The notes below the pieces were generated by a model. It was not told the origin of the DNA. It worked only from the letters and a program-made list of their open reading frames with translations, and did no database searches. Below are positions 1 through 8,780 of a stretch of 25,402 nucleotides of DNA, piece by piece (position 1 is the first letter of the stretch; each line of letters opens with the position of its first letter). A program made the position numbers and the translations under genes. This DNA is from a virus, in IMG/VR virus record IMGVR_UViG_3300031673_000437, positions 1-25,402 of that record. One strand, 5' to 3'.

Positions 1-120
1 GAAGGCTGTCCATACGAGATAGACGAGATGTTGCCATATATACAGGGTTTGGATGCACTTACGATGTCTGAGCCTAACCAAGATGGATTTATAGATTTAT
101 TTTTAATAAGCTTAAATTAG
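1..120 (+). CDS. 3' end of an unknown upstream gene (partial)
   Basis: Frame 1 is open from the first base to a TAG at 118-120 and gives 39 C-terminal residues, with EGCPYEIDEMLPYIQ near the left edge and FIDLFLISLN at the end. The stop lies five bases before the next ATG, the same tight packing as the rest of the window, so this is probably a true gene end. No domain can be recognised in so short a piece. Confidence 0.55.
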   Translation, partial: EGCPYEIDEMLPYIQGLDALTMSEPNQDGFIDLFLISLN

Positions 121-125
121 CACGT

Positions 126-506
126 ATGGAACTATTAGCAGCCAAGGGGCAGGCAATTATCGAGCAGTTGTTCGAAAAGCCCTCAATTTTACTAACGAAG
201 AAAGAAGATGCACAGCAATTGGAATACTATTGGAGGATAGTTTCCGTAAAAGATCCTGACAAGTTTTTCAAGGAAGGTGATGCTGTAGCGATAAGTCGTT
301 CTTTCTTACTTCACGCACAACCTGTAATGTGTCCGATATCGGGGAACTTATATCTATTGATTCCTGTAGGGGGATTACTTGCCAAGTTTTCTGATTCAGC
401 GAAATTGCAGTTAGCAAAGAATTGTCCGCTTACCAACAAAGAAATCACCAACCAGATTAATTCTCCAGGCATTATTATGCCAAATGCAAAGTTAGCAGAA
501 GCATGA
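126..506 (+). CDS. GroES-like co-chaperonin candidate
   Basis: This 126-residue protein has the element order of a GroES/T4 gp31-type co-chaperonin. A first strand and mobile-loop entry (IIEQLFEKPSILLT, residues 11-24) compare with the GroES IVLT segment. A second strand follows (WRIVSV, 36-41), then the KVGD-type turn (FKEGDAVAI, 48-56) and the closing strands (GNLYLLIPVGGLLAKF, 73-88). The stretch from about 90 to 126 is an extra tail not found in GroES (about 97 residues). Phage co-chaperonins cap the host GroEL chamber so that a capsid protein can fold, and a site just upstream of the head genes fits that role. The call rests on motif order only. The gene overlaps the next one by ATGA. 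An unrelated small beta-barrel protein is the main alternative. Confidence 0.5.
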   Translation: MELLAAKGQAIIEQLFEKPSILLTKKEDAQQLEYYWRIVSVKDPDKFFKEGDAVAISRSFLLHAQPVMCPISGNLYLLIPVGGLLAKFSDSAKLQLAKNCPLTNKEITNQINSPGIIMPNAKLAEA

Positions 507-811
507 AGCTGAGTGTCGCAGAGAAGCGTGGCAAGCTGGTTGATAAGATTGAAGTTTATAAACGCTTTCAGATGATATGTATAACCGACAATAAAAAAAG
601 CAATAGGAAGAATATTTACCATTTGCTAACGTTGAAGGAAATAGAAGATATCATGGTTTGGTATTTCAAGCAGTTATGTGAACATATCCGCACACACAAT
701 AAGAGATTATGGCCACTTCGAGGTATCGGAAGTATTTATCATGACGAGGCTTATATGAAATACCTGAAAGCGAAATGGAAGGAAGAAAAAAAGGAAAAGC
801 ATGAAGTTTGA
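503..811 (+). CDS. Small basic protein of unknown function
   Basis: This 102-residue protein is not recognised. Its start overlaps the preceding stop as ATGA, which supports translation and fixes the start. It is rich in lysine and arginine, with a predicted helical middle (LLTLKEIEDIMVWYFKQL) and a very basic end (KAKWKEEKKEKHEV). No membrane segment or signal peptide is visible. Its place directly before the terminase-associated gene suggests a packaging or late-expression accessory, perhaps DNA- or RNA-binding because of the charge, but that is inference only. Confidence 0.6.
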   Translation: MKLSVAEKRGKLVDKIEVYKRFQMICITDNKKSNRKNIYHLLTLKEIEDIMVWYFKQLCEHIRTHNKRLWPLRGIGSIYHDEAYMKYLKAKWKEEKKEKHEV

Positions 812-1463
812 CTTTACACTACCTATTCTGGAGACTGACGAGGAAGATAATTTGGTAATATCTATATGGGCGTTAACTATTGCAGAATTCCGTAGTATCG
901 TAGAATCTGACAAAAGAAAGGATAAAAAGATAGCAGTTGCTACATTATTATATATTGGTATCTGTGAAGATTATTCATCATGGGGATTAAAACTTCCGGA
1001 GCATAAATTACTGGAATATGCGCGAAGACATTCCGGCATCACTAAACTAAAAAAGGATTGGGTTCCAAACAACAGTATCAGGCTTGCAAGAGAAAGATAC
1101 AAGGATCTGCAATCCTTTTGTGCTGTAGAGGTACAGATGTTATTTGCTGCCGAGAAATCGATTCAGGCGCTAACAAGGCTTATTGTCAGGATAACTGGCG
1201 AAGCAGAACGTATCACTGAGAAGTCAGAACTTAACGAACATAATGTAGAAAACGTAATGGATCTTATCAATGAGATATTGCGCAAAACTGACAAGCTGAG
1301 TGATCGACTCGATACGCTTAAAAAGCTACAGGACAAGGTTAGTACATTAAGACGTCAAGAAAGGATAGAAAAGATTCGGGGTGGAGGTGCAGCAGGACCA
1401 AAAGAACGGCCTGAAAACTCTGTAATCATAAAGGATATGAAACATAATGGCCAAGAAAGTTAA
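801..1463 (+). CDS. Coiled-coil protein next to the terminase; possible small terminase subunit
   Basis: This 220-residue protein is mostly helical. Residues about 25-120 contain a segment with DKRKDKKIAVATLLYIGI followed by a WVPNNSIRLARERYKDLQSF helix. A long charged helix runs from about 125 to 190, with heptad-like spacing around ILRKTDKLSDRLDTLKKLQ. A basic, glycine-containing tail follows (EKIRGGGAAGPKERP). Proteins of this build often sit directly before the large terminase in Bacteroidota phages. Position, size and the oligomer-forming coiled coil make it the best small-terminase candidate in the window, but no DNA-binding helix-turn-helix is clear. It overlaps the previous gene by 11 bases and the large terminase by 17 bases, which suggests coupled translation. 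Confidence 0.6.
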   Translation: MKFDFTLPILETDEEDNLVISIWALTIAEFRSIVESDKRKDKKIAVATLLYIGICEDYSSWGLKLPEHKLLEYARRHSGITKLKKDWVPNNSIRLARERYKDLQSFCAVEVQMLFAAEKSIQALTRLIVRITGEAERITEKSELNEHNVENVMDLINEILRKTDKLSDRLDTLKKLQDKVSTLRRQERIEKIRGGGAAGPKERPENSVIIKDMKHNGQES

Positions 1464-3591
1464 TGTAACGTGGGATGATTTATACAATATAAAGTTCCGC
1501 AATACCAGGGAACTTCGGAAGGCAGCTGAGACCTTTGAGGAAAAAGGTAAATATTGTATTTATTCCGAAGGTGATCCCCTGAGAGAAGATTGGTGGGAAG
1601 AAGAAGAACGCAAATGTATCTATGGTGATTGGTTTCCTATTGGACCTGCAGGAGAACTTATCTATATTCCGGGTTATTATTATTTCTATATCAACTATTG
1701 TCCAATCCTTCATCTTGGTAAAAACCAAGATATTGATAACGAAGAATACCAAAAGCAAATTAATGTAGATGAAGAATCTGGTGATATCAATTTTGTAAAC
1801 TATGATCTGATTCGCGCTGACAGAATTGAAGGTTTCCCTAACTTTTGGGATGGTGACTATTGGCACTTTAAATATATTGATGATGCTGAGCGACTTGCCA
1901 AATTTGGTATCGAGTTAAAAAGACGTGGTGTTGGTGCTTCGTTCAAAGCTGGTGGAATGGCCAATAGAAACTATTTCCTTATTCCACAATCCAGAAGTTT
2001 CCTTATTGCTAACGAAAAAGATTTCCTGCTTGGTGGTGATGGTGTATTACAGAAAGCATGGGATATGATGTATTTCATTGACAGAAATACTGACTGGAGT
2101 AAACGTAGGCAGTACATTAGTACACAGATGGAACGTAGAGCATCCTTCAGGGAGAGCTTTCAGGGTGTTGAGATTGAACAAGGATATATGTCTACTATTA
2201 TCGGGAGAACAACAAAGAATGATCCCGGGAAAGTACGTGGTATTCGTGGCAAACTAATTTACCTGGAAGAAGCTGGAAAGGATCCATACTTTCTGGAGAA
2301 GTTCCGAATACTTGTTAACTCTGTAAAACAACAGAGAAAGGTCTTTGGGTTTATTCTTGGCTCAGGTACCGGTGGTCAAGAGGGTAGTGATTTTAAAGGA
2401 CTAACAGAAATCTTCTATCATACCGATGGATATAACTGTTTTGGTATTCCGAATAAATGGGATAGGGCGTCCGAGCACAAACTATGTGGCTATTTCTGGC
2501 CTGTTCATTTGAATTCTGAAGGATTTATGGATCCTGATGGCAACTCAGACCTTGTTACAGCTGCAGCATTTGAAAGAGAGGAACGTGAACGTATTTCAAA
2601 CAATGTTACAGAGAGGCATACGCTAGTTCGCCATAAAGCTGAGAATCCATTTAATCCAAAAGAGGCTACACTAAATATGGAAAAGAGTGTATTGCCAACT
2701 GCAGAACTGGAAGATCATCTGAACGATCTGGAGACAAGTCCACTCCGATTACATTATGGTAGAAATGGCAGGGTATCCAAAGATATGACTGGCTCAATCA
2801 AGTTTAAGGAAGATGAGAAGGCTGTTCCAATTGATTCGTTTCCATGGGATAAGAAGCATAATGAAAGCGGGTGTACAGTAATTTATGATAGCCCTATAAT
2901 TATGAACGGAAAGGTTCCGGATAATCTTTATCTTCTTGTCAATGACCCATACTATCACGATCAAAGTACTGGCCCATCCCTTGGAGCATCATACATCTAT
3001 AAGAAAATTAACAACATATCCACATTTCGGATGGACACCATTGTTGCGGCTTATGTTGGTAGACCAAAAACACTGAATGATTATCTTCGTAATATGTTTC
3101 TATTGGCAGAATATTACAATGCTAAGATATCATTTGAAATTGATCGTGGTAGATCTATTTTAGATCATGCCAGGCAAAGCAAGAAATTGAATATGTTACA
3201 ACAGGAATTTGAGTTTAAGTATAATACGCAGATTCCAAAGAGTAAAATCAAGCGTGGATATGGATTTAAGATGAGTTCTGGAATGAACGATCCTGTAAGA
3301 ACTATTGGCGAACAGTATCTTGCAGATTGGTTACTTCGTGAACGTTCTATAGACGAAGATGGAAATCTTTTACTTAATTTGCACTTAATATATGACAGAG
3401 CATTAATACAGGAATTATTAGCATATGGTGATGGTGGCAACTATGACAGGGTTGATGCCATGATTCAACTGATGTATTTTATTAAAGAAGTAGCACATGT
3501 TCCGGCAATGGAAGATTATGCAGTAGAAAAGGGTAGTTTCTTCGATCCACAACGAATAGCAAAGTTCTATCAACACGAAAAATGGTATTAA
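1447..3591 (+). CDS. terL: Phage terminase large subunit (ATPase and nuclease)
   Basis: This 714-residue protein drives DNA into the empty head at the portal and cuts the concatemer. The N-terminal ATPase carries a Walker A-type segment RRGVGASFKAG (159-169) and a Walker B segment KLIYLEEAG (269-277) with adjacent glutamates E274 and E275. A SGTGG stretch at 306-310 may be the coupling motif. The C-terminal RNase H-like nuclease shows VNDPYY with D500, ISFEIDRG with E564, and NYDRVDAM with D667 or D670 as the third acidic position. The length is larger than classical terminases but usual for crAss-like and related Bacteroidota phages. It overlaps the upstream gene and lies one base before the portal gene. 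All the expected catalytic acids are present, so it is probably functional. Confidence 0.93.
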   Translation: MAKKVNVTWDDLYNIKFRNTRELRKAAETFEEKGKYCIYSEGDPLREDWWEEEERKCIYGDWFPIGPAGELIYIPGYYYFYINYCPILHLGKNQDIDNEEYQKQINVDEESGDINFVNYDLIRADRIEGFPNFWDGDYWHFKYIDDAERLAKFGIELKRRGVGASFKAGGMANRNYFLIPQSRSFLIANEKDFLLGGDGVLQKAWDMMYFIDRNTDWSKRRQYISTQMERRASFRESFQGVEIEQGYMSTIIGRTTKNDPGKVRGIRGKLIYLEEAGKDPYFLEKFRILVNSVKQQRKVFGFILGSGTGGQEGSDFKGLTEIFYHTDGYNCFGIPNKWDRASEHKLCGYFWPVHLNSEGFMDPDGNSDLVTAAAFEREERERISNNVTERHTLVRHKAENPFNPKEATLNMEKSVLPTAELEDHLNDLETSPLRLHYGRNGRVSKDMTGSIKFKEDEKAVPIDSFPWDKKHNESGCTVIYDSPIIMNGKVPDNLYLLVNDPYYHDQSTGPSLGASYIYKKINNISTFRMDTIVAAYVGRPKTLNDYLRNMFLLAEYYNAKISFEIDRGRSILDHARQSKKLNMLQQEFEFKYNTQIPKSKIKRGYGFKMSSGMNDPVRTIGEQYLADWLLRERSIDEDGNLLLNLHLIYDRALIQELLAYGDGGNYDRVDAMIQLMYFIKEVAHVPAMEDYAVEKGSFFDPQRIAKFYQHEKWY

Positions 3592-3592
3592 A

Positions 3593-5956
3593 ATGAACGA
3601 TTACACAGTTACAAATGTTCCTGATCAGTTAAAAAAATCAACAGAAAAGAAAGCCGAGGACTTTCAGCATTATAAAGACACCATTGATGCGTATATCTCG
3701 ATGTCAAAGTTTGCTGAATACGAGGACGACAAAGAAGATCTGGAAACATGGTATAAGGTTTATAATGGAGAAAAGATTGAAGGCCACTATGCTGCCTTTG
3801 AAGATCCATTTGGAACGAAAGACACTACAAATCCACTACCACTTAATGATGTAAAACCTTGGAATGTGATCCGTTCTAATGTTGATATCATTATAAATGA
3901 AAAGAACAAGCGTCCATGGAATTATACTTCGGTAATAAGAAGCGATGATGCTATATCAAGGCGTACCGAAGAAATGGAAACTGCTATCAAGGATGCTATG
4001 CGCAAGTCTATTGTCAATATGGCTAATAAGGATGGGCGTAATACTGGCGTACCAATGCAGGATGTTCCTTCAATGGAGAGTATTCAACTGCAGTACGAAA
4101 CTTCATACCAGGACAAAAGAGCTATCAGGGCACAAAAGATAATGAAGGTTGCTATATCAGAAGCAAATGTTCGGGAGAAATTAAATCGCGAAGGTATGCA
4201 GCACTGGGTTATTGGTGGGATGATTAAGACCTTTAAGGGTATTCGCCAAAATGGATTTGTATACAATGTTGTCAATCCACTCCATCTTGACTTTATAGGA
4301 TCCAAAGATTATAAATATGGCCGGGATAAGGAAGCTGCTATCTATAGAGTGATGATGCCTTTTTCCAAAATAGTTGATAATTTCCGAGATATGCTTGATG
4401 AGGATCAGATCGAGAGATTATCACAAGGGCCTTCATGGGCTGACCAGCCAATTGATTATACAAAATTCGGTCTTCACAAAATGAACCAGAATAATAATAC
4501 TGGTGCCTTGGTAGAAGTTGTTCATTCTACTTGGCGTTCATTTCAATATATAGGGATTATTGACTATCTGGATGAGTTTGATGAACCACAAAAGATGGAA
4601 GTTGATGATACTTTCGATAAAAAGATATTTCCATATGCTATTATTGATGAAAAATGGGAATGGCGTACATGTGTTGATGAAACATACCGGATCGATGGTG
4701 ATATATATATAGGGATGAATAGTGTTCCCTGGACCTCTCATAACAAATACAATCCATCCTTGGTTAATCTTCCATATAATGAGGTTAAGTTTTCAGACCT
4801 AAACGCTAAAAACACATCCCTTGTTAAAGAGGCATACATTTATCAGTTCTTCCATAACATCTGGAAGGCGAAAATGGAACGACTTATCTCTGTAGACAAA
4901 GGAGAGGTATCTATTATTGACAGAGCGTTGCTTGCTGAGCAGGGATTGGGCCAAGCTGATATCGACAAGGCTATGTATTTTATAGAAACACAGCATATTT
5001 TGTGGGTAGATTCTCGTAGAGATGATATGGGCAAGTTTGCTCATTGGGGATCTAAGATGAATTTCTCACAACATCAGGCAGTAGCTTCATTGATACAGGT
5101 GATAAATGCTTTACGTGAAGAACTTGATATGTCTATGGGAATTACTCCACAACGAAAAGGAGAGGTATCGAATTCCGCAGGCAAAGCTGCTACCGAGTAT
5201 GCACTTGAAAGAAGCTATAATATATCTGAAGGTGTTTTTGTAGACTTTGAGAACTTCGAGGAAGAAGAATTAAATGATATTATTGATATTGCCAAGCGAG
5301 TATATTCTTCTGTTTCCGGAATGTTTATCGTTGATGGACTTCCCATCTTCCTGGATCCCGAAGAAGAAGATATCAGCGAAGAATCACTTGGAGTTTATAT
5401 GTCAAAAGCATCTAAAGACAAAGCTAAGGTGGATAGTCTTCGTGCATTGGCACAACCATTTGCACAAAATGTTGGTAAACAAGGAATTACTCCTGACATG
5501 ATTAAGTCAATTCTTGAAAGCGATAATATGTCCGAAATAACAATGGCCATGAAGAAAGCAGATATGGCTATTAAGGCATACGAAACACAACAGCAAGAGG
5601 CTGCACGTCAAATGCAACAAGATAAAATCGAGGCTGAGGCAGCAGACAAGCAAGCCGAAAGAGATTGGAAGACAAGTGAAAATGCTCTTGATAGAGAAAG
5701 GGATATCCGGGAGGCAGAAATTAAGTCAGCAGGGTTTGAACCAGAGACTCTTATTTCTGATATTGACACAACAGGAATTATTCGTGATGCAGATAAGATT
5801 CGTCAAGCATCTAGCAAGGCCCAAGCTGATCGGGAAAAATTAGGATTTGAAAAACAAAAGCATGCAGATGAACTTAAAGAAGCTGAAAAGAATCGAAAGC
5901 ATGAGCAGAAATTAAAAGACAAAGATTTAAAGAATAAAGTAGTTGGAGAGAAATAA
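3593..5956 (+). CDS. Portal protein with long C-terminal coiled coil
   Basis: This 787-residue protein should form the ring at one capsid vertex through which DNA enters and leaves and to which the tail attaches. The N-terminal region has WYKVYNGEKI and, near residues 95-110, DIIINEKNKRPWNY, matching the '(G)E..KRP' signature of Bacteroidota-phage portals. Around residues 515-545, GITPQRKGEVSNSAG followed by ALERSYNISEG is the conserved segment near the wing-to-crown region of such portals. From about 650 the chain is a highly charged helix rich in K, E, Q and A, ending DKDLKNKVVGEK; it may contact the scaffold or extend into the capsid. Position after terL and before scaffold and capsid genes is canonical. 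Confidence 0.9.
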   Translation: MNDYTVTNVPDQLKKSTEKKAEDFQHYKDTIDAYISMSKFAEYEDDKEDLETWYKVYNGEKIEGHYAAFEDPFGTKDTTNPLPLNDVKPWNVIRSNVDIIINEKNKRPWNYTSVIRSDDAISRRTEEMETAIKDAMRKSIVNMANKDGRNTGVPMQDVPSMESIQLQYETSYQDKRAIRAQKIMKVAISEANVREKLNREGMQHWVIGGMIKTFKGIRQNGFVYNVVNPLHLDFIGSKDYKYGRDKEAAIYRVMMPFSKIVDNFRDMLDEDQIERLSQGPSWADQPIDYTKFGLHKMNQNNNTGALVEVVHSTWRSFQYIGIIDYLDEFDEPQKMEVDDTFDKKIFPYAIIDEKWEWRTCVDETYRIDGDIYIGMNSVPWTSHNKYNPSLVNLPYNEVKFSDLNAKNTSLVKEAYIYQFFHNIWKAKMERLISVDKGEVSIIDRALLAEQGLGQADIDKAMYFIETQHILWVDSRRDDMGKFAHWGSKMNFSQHQAVASLIQVINALREELDMSMGITPQRKGEVSNSAGKAATEYALERSYNISEGVFVDFENFEEEELNDIIDIAKRVYSSVSGMFIVDGLPIFLDPEEEDISEESLGVYMSKASKDKAKVDSLRALAQPFAQNVGKQGITPDMIKSILESDNMSEITMAMKKADMAIKAYETQQQEAARQMQQDKIEAEAADKQAERDWKTSENALDRERDIREAEIKSAGFEPETLISDIDTTGIIRDADKIRQASSKAQADREKLGFEKQKHADELKEAEKNRKHEQKLKDKDLKNKVVGEK

Positions 5957-5959
5957 TAC

Positions 5960-5998
5960 CTAGCAATATATAATATGAATATGCTAGAACTTTTTTTT
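5960..5998 (+). terminator. Weak intrinsic terminator-like hairpin after the portal gene
   Basis: CTAGCA (5960-5965) pairs with TGCTAG (5982-5987) around a 16-base loop, followed three bases later by eight T residues (5991-5998). The six-pair stem is short and the loop is large, so any termination would be partial. It lies in an 85-base gap, one of the longest in the window, and could set the ratio of portal to the abundant scaffold and capsid transcripts. Confidence 0.35.
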
Positions 5999-6041
5999 AA
6001 GAATGGATTATATTAGTGTTTAACCATAATAAATTTGAAGC

Positions 6042-7250
6042 ATGGAAAATGATAGAATGGTAGATTACATTTTACCTGAAACATCAGATGAAGATGTAAG
6101 CGGAGCATCTGCAGAAGCAGAAGCAGAAGCACAAAGAGCTGCAGCCGCAGCCGCAGAAGCAGGAACAGGAGGTCAATCAGCAGAAGAAGAATCGGAACCC
6201 GATCCAGGTGGTGAAGAAGAAAGTTCTTTGTCTGAAGAAGAAATTTCCGAACAGCTAGAAGCAATACAGCAGAAACCAGAAACAGAACGAACTGAAGAAG
6301 AAAATAAGTTTGTTACTGATAATACTCCAAAAACTATTATTGATATTGCAAAAAATATTGCAGTTAGTCAGTATGGTGTTGAGTTTGGTGAAGAAGCTAT
6401 TGACAATAGTGAGGACGGATTATCTGATTTACTTCGGAAGGTTTATGATACTGCCGGAGATACCTCTGTTAAGAGGACAATGGAAAAGTATCCTGAACTT
6501 GCCAGCATGTATGAGTATTTAGAAAATGGTGGTAGTGTCGAAAACTATCAATCAACCATGAATCCTGAATACGATTTTAGTGAGATTAGGTTTAATGCAG
6601 AAGCTCCTACAGAGCAAGATGAGCAGGTCATGAATTTCGTTATTGCCTATGATTTACATCACCAAGGGCATACACCAGAAGAAATTGACGAAATGATTGA
6701 AAGCTATGGCACTTCAGGAGTAAAGGCTTTTATTGCAAGTAAAACGTTAAGTAAACTTTCAACATCACAGACAGTAGCAAAACAGAACCTATTTAAAGAT
6801 CAGGCTGCTCAGAAACTCGAAAATGAAAGAAAATTTAACGAGTACAAGGAGAATTACAAAACATTTTTAAAGAAAACGAAGGCAATTGGGCCATTACCTA
6901 TTGCTGAGAAGGATAAGGATGAATATCATAATTTCCTTTTCAACCCACGTAGAGATTCAAAATTTCGTGATATTCCAATTGCACAAGAAATTACATATCA
7001 TGCTCTCAACCCAGAGAGTCAATTGTATAACGAGAAAAAGTATCGTGATCTTCGAGAGTTCATAAACTATTCAATGTTTATGTATGACCGTGATCCAGCC
7101 TTTATAGAAAAGGTAGTAGCAAACAGAGCAAAAACGTTAAAAGCCGGTAAACCATTACCAGGCTTCACAGCCACAGATAGAATGAAAAATGCTGGTCAGC
7201 AAGGTAGCGGAAAGCAAGGAGAATTCGAAGGTACTCCAGCATGGACATAA
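6042..7250 (+). CDS. Capsid scaffolding protein candidate
   Basis: This 402-residue protein sits between portal and major capsid genes, the usual place of a scaffold. The first 90 residues are low-complexity, very acidic and alanine-rich (AEAEAEAQRAAAAAAEAG, then runs of EE), as in many scaffolds. The middle is helical, with YELENGG-like turns and HHQGHTPEEIDEMIESYG (about 205-222). A helix follows at about 245-285 (AQKLENERKFNEYKENYKTF). The C-terminus is basic and glycine-rich (QQGSGKQGEFEGTPAW) and may bind the capsid shell. No serine-protease triad is evident, so maturation cleavage, if any, would need another gene. The family is inferred from context and composition. Confidence 0.75.
   Translation: MENDRMVDYILPETSDEDVSGASAEAEAEAQRAAAAAAEAGTGGQSAEEESEPDPGGEEESSLSEEEISEQLEAIQQKPETERTEEENKFVTDNTPKTIIDIAKNIAVSQYGVEFGEEAIDNSEDGLSDLLRKVYDTAGDTSVKRTMEKYPELASMYEYLENGGSVENYQSTMNPEYDFSEIRFNAEAPTEQDEQVMNFVIAYDLHHQGHTPEEIDEMIESYGTSGVKAFIASKTLSKLSTSQTVAKQNLFKDQAAQKLENERKFNEYKENYKTFLKKTKAIGPLPIAEKDKDEYHNFLFNPRRDSKFRDIPIAQEITYHALNPESQLYNEKKYRDLREFINYSMFMYDRDPAFIEKVVANRAKTLKAGKPLPGFTATDRMKNAGQQGSGKQGEFEGTPAWT
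6111..6163 (+). repeat. GCAGAA/GCAGCC hexamer-like low-complexity repeat within the scaffold gene
   Basis: Three tandem GCAGAA units begin at 6111, and a related GCAGCC-rich run lies at 6141-6163. They encode the Ala/Glu run near the scaffold N-terminus. This kind of simple repeat can change length by slippage while keeping the frame, because the unit is six bases. Confidence 0.7.
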
Positions 7251-7271
7251 TAATTGTAAAATTTTAATAAA

Positions 7272-8759
7272 ATGACAACTGCCGTAAAACCGTCATTACA
7301 GGTACATCCAATGTATCAGAATGACAAAGGAATTTTTGGATATGAGGCCATAAGTAACGCATTCCAAACGAAAGCAAGTGAACTGTCAACGCCTCTTATT
7401 TGGGCAGCTAATAGCTACTTCCTCCCAGAAGATTTTGCTATTACCAAGCTGACTGAATTGGCAGGTAATGTTGAATATATTGATTCACTGGATTATGAGT
7501 ACCCGATTATGTCTGGTGACATTGATCCAATGGACACTGTTGTATCTGCTTCAACAACAACGAACGCAGGTCTTAATACGACAAAATTCATCGTTACCTT
7601 CAAACACAGACGTTTCAAGTTCCAAAATCTTGTTACCTCTGCATCTAAAGTACAATGCCAGGTAAAAGCTCAGCCGGAACCGAATGGTAAGTATTGGGAT
7701 TATGTTCTCGAGATCATGGGAAATAATAACCTTGCAACTGTTCCTGCATCTGATTTAGCTGCTGGTGCATTGTGGGAAAGAGGTGCTACACCTGTTGAGT
7801 TCGAAGAATCAGTCGGAACCGAGAGTGAAGAGCAATATCCATCTCGTGCCAAGAATCAGATTAATACTCTGAGGGCTTCTATGAAGTGGGCCGGACATAT
7901 TGCCGTTCATCCTATTGCCGGAAAATCTTCTGCTCAATTTGACAAAGTAGCATTTGATGTTCCTATGAAATTGAAGTCTGGTGGAGCCAAAACATTTAAG
8001 TATTGGATGCACTGGAAAGAGTGGCAATTCTTACTGAAGAAACTGAGATATAAAGAGGTTGATTATTGGACTTCTGAGTATAACAGATATCCTGATGGAA
8101 CTATTGCAAACAGAGGTCCGAGTGGGAAAGCAATTCTTCGTGGAGATGGTATTTTGAATCAGATCTCAAATCGTGATTACTATTCCGGAAAACTGACTGC
8201 ACAAAGGTTTGAAGAAATCGCTACCGAATTGTTTTATGGAATGAGTGGTGCTGAAAAGAAACACTTACAATTGCATACAGGTACACTGGGGATGAGGATT
8301 TTTAATGATGCTATGCAACATCAACTGAAGTCTTATTTCACTACTGAGCAAACACAAAACGTTTTTGTTACAAAAAGCGGTGATATGCTCACACTTGGTG
8401 CTTATTTCAATACCTATAAAACACGTGACGGACATACCATTACAGTTCATAGGAATCCAGTATTTGATTGGATTTACAGGAATAGTCCTAAGTATATGGG
8501 CCTTCCTTCATTCTCAGGTGAATTTGTTTTCTTGGATATGAGTACATATAATGGAGTTGCTAACTTCAGGAAAGTAACCAGGAAAGGACGTGAGATGAAC
8601 TATGGTATTGTAGCAGGTATGGCAACACTTCCAGCCGAGTATGGCAATACTCTGTACAAAGCAAGTGATAAGGACATAGCAAGTATCGAATATATTTGGG
8701 AACAAGGTATCCAGATTTATGATACATCATATTGCTATCGCCTTGGATTAAATATTTAA
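7272..8759 (+). CDS. Major capsid protein, crAss-like family
   Basis: This 495-residue protein should be the HK97-fold shell subunit. Segments that recur in capsid proteins of crAss-like and related Bacteroidota phages are visible: NVEYIDSLDYEYPIMSGDI near residues 65-85, a YWTSEYNRYPDGTI segment at about 265-278, RGDGILNQIS at about 290-300, LHTGTLGMRIFNDAM at about 335-350, and VFLDMSTYNGVANFRKV at about 418-434. It follows the scaffold gene after a 21-base A/T-rich gap with no Shine-Dalgarno sequence. The length matches the family (close to 500 residues). No cleaved N-terminal delta domain is obvious. Confidence 0.9.
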   Translation: MTTAVKPSLQVHPMYQNDKGIFGYEAISNAFQTKASELSTPLIWAANSYFLPEDFAITKLTELAGNVEYIDSLDYEYPIMSGDIDPMDTVVSASTTTNAGLNTTKFIVTFKHRRFKFQNLVTSASKVQCQVKAQPEPNGKYWDYVLEIMGNNNLATVPASDLAAGALWERGATPVEFEESVGTESEEQYPSRAKNQINTLRASMKWAGHIAVHPIAGKSSAQFDKVAFDVPMKLKSGGAKTFKYWMHWKEWQFLLKKLRYKEVDYWTSEYNRYPDGTIANRGPSGKAILRGDGILNQISNRDYYSGKLTAQRFEEIATELFYGMSGAEKKHLQLHTGTLGMRIFNDAMQHQLKSYFTTEQTQNVFVTKSGDMLTLGAYFNTYKTRDGHTITVHRNPVFDWIYRNSPKYMGLPSFSGEFVFLDMSTYNGVANFRKVTRKGREMNYGIVAGMATLPAEYGNTLYKASDKDIASIEYIWEQGIQIYDTSYCYRLGLNI

Positions 8760-8780
8760 TAACAACTTAAAGTAATAGCA

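Noticed and set aside
311-622. Minus-strand open frames such as 311-622, 1480-1866, 9332-9757 and 11604-11981
   Set aside because: They lie wholly opposite well-supported genes, have no recognisable motifs and start within other coding sequence; they look like shadows.
6030-6037. TAAATTTG fits the Bacteroidota -7 element TAnnTTTG before the scaffold gene
   Set aside because: It sits five bases from the ATG, so a transcript would start at or after the start codon, and no TTTG -33 box lies at the right spacing.
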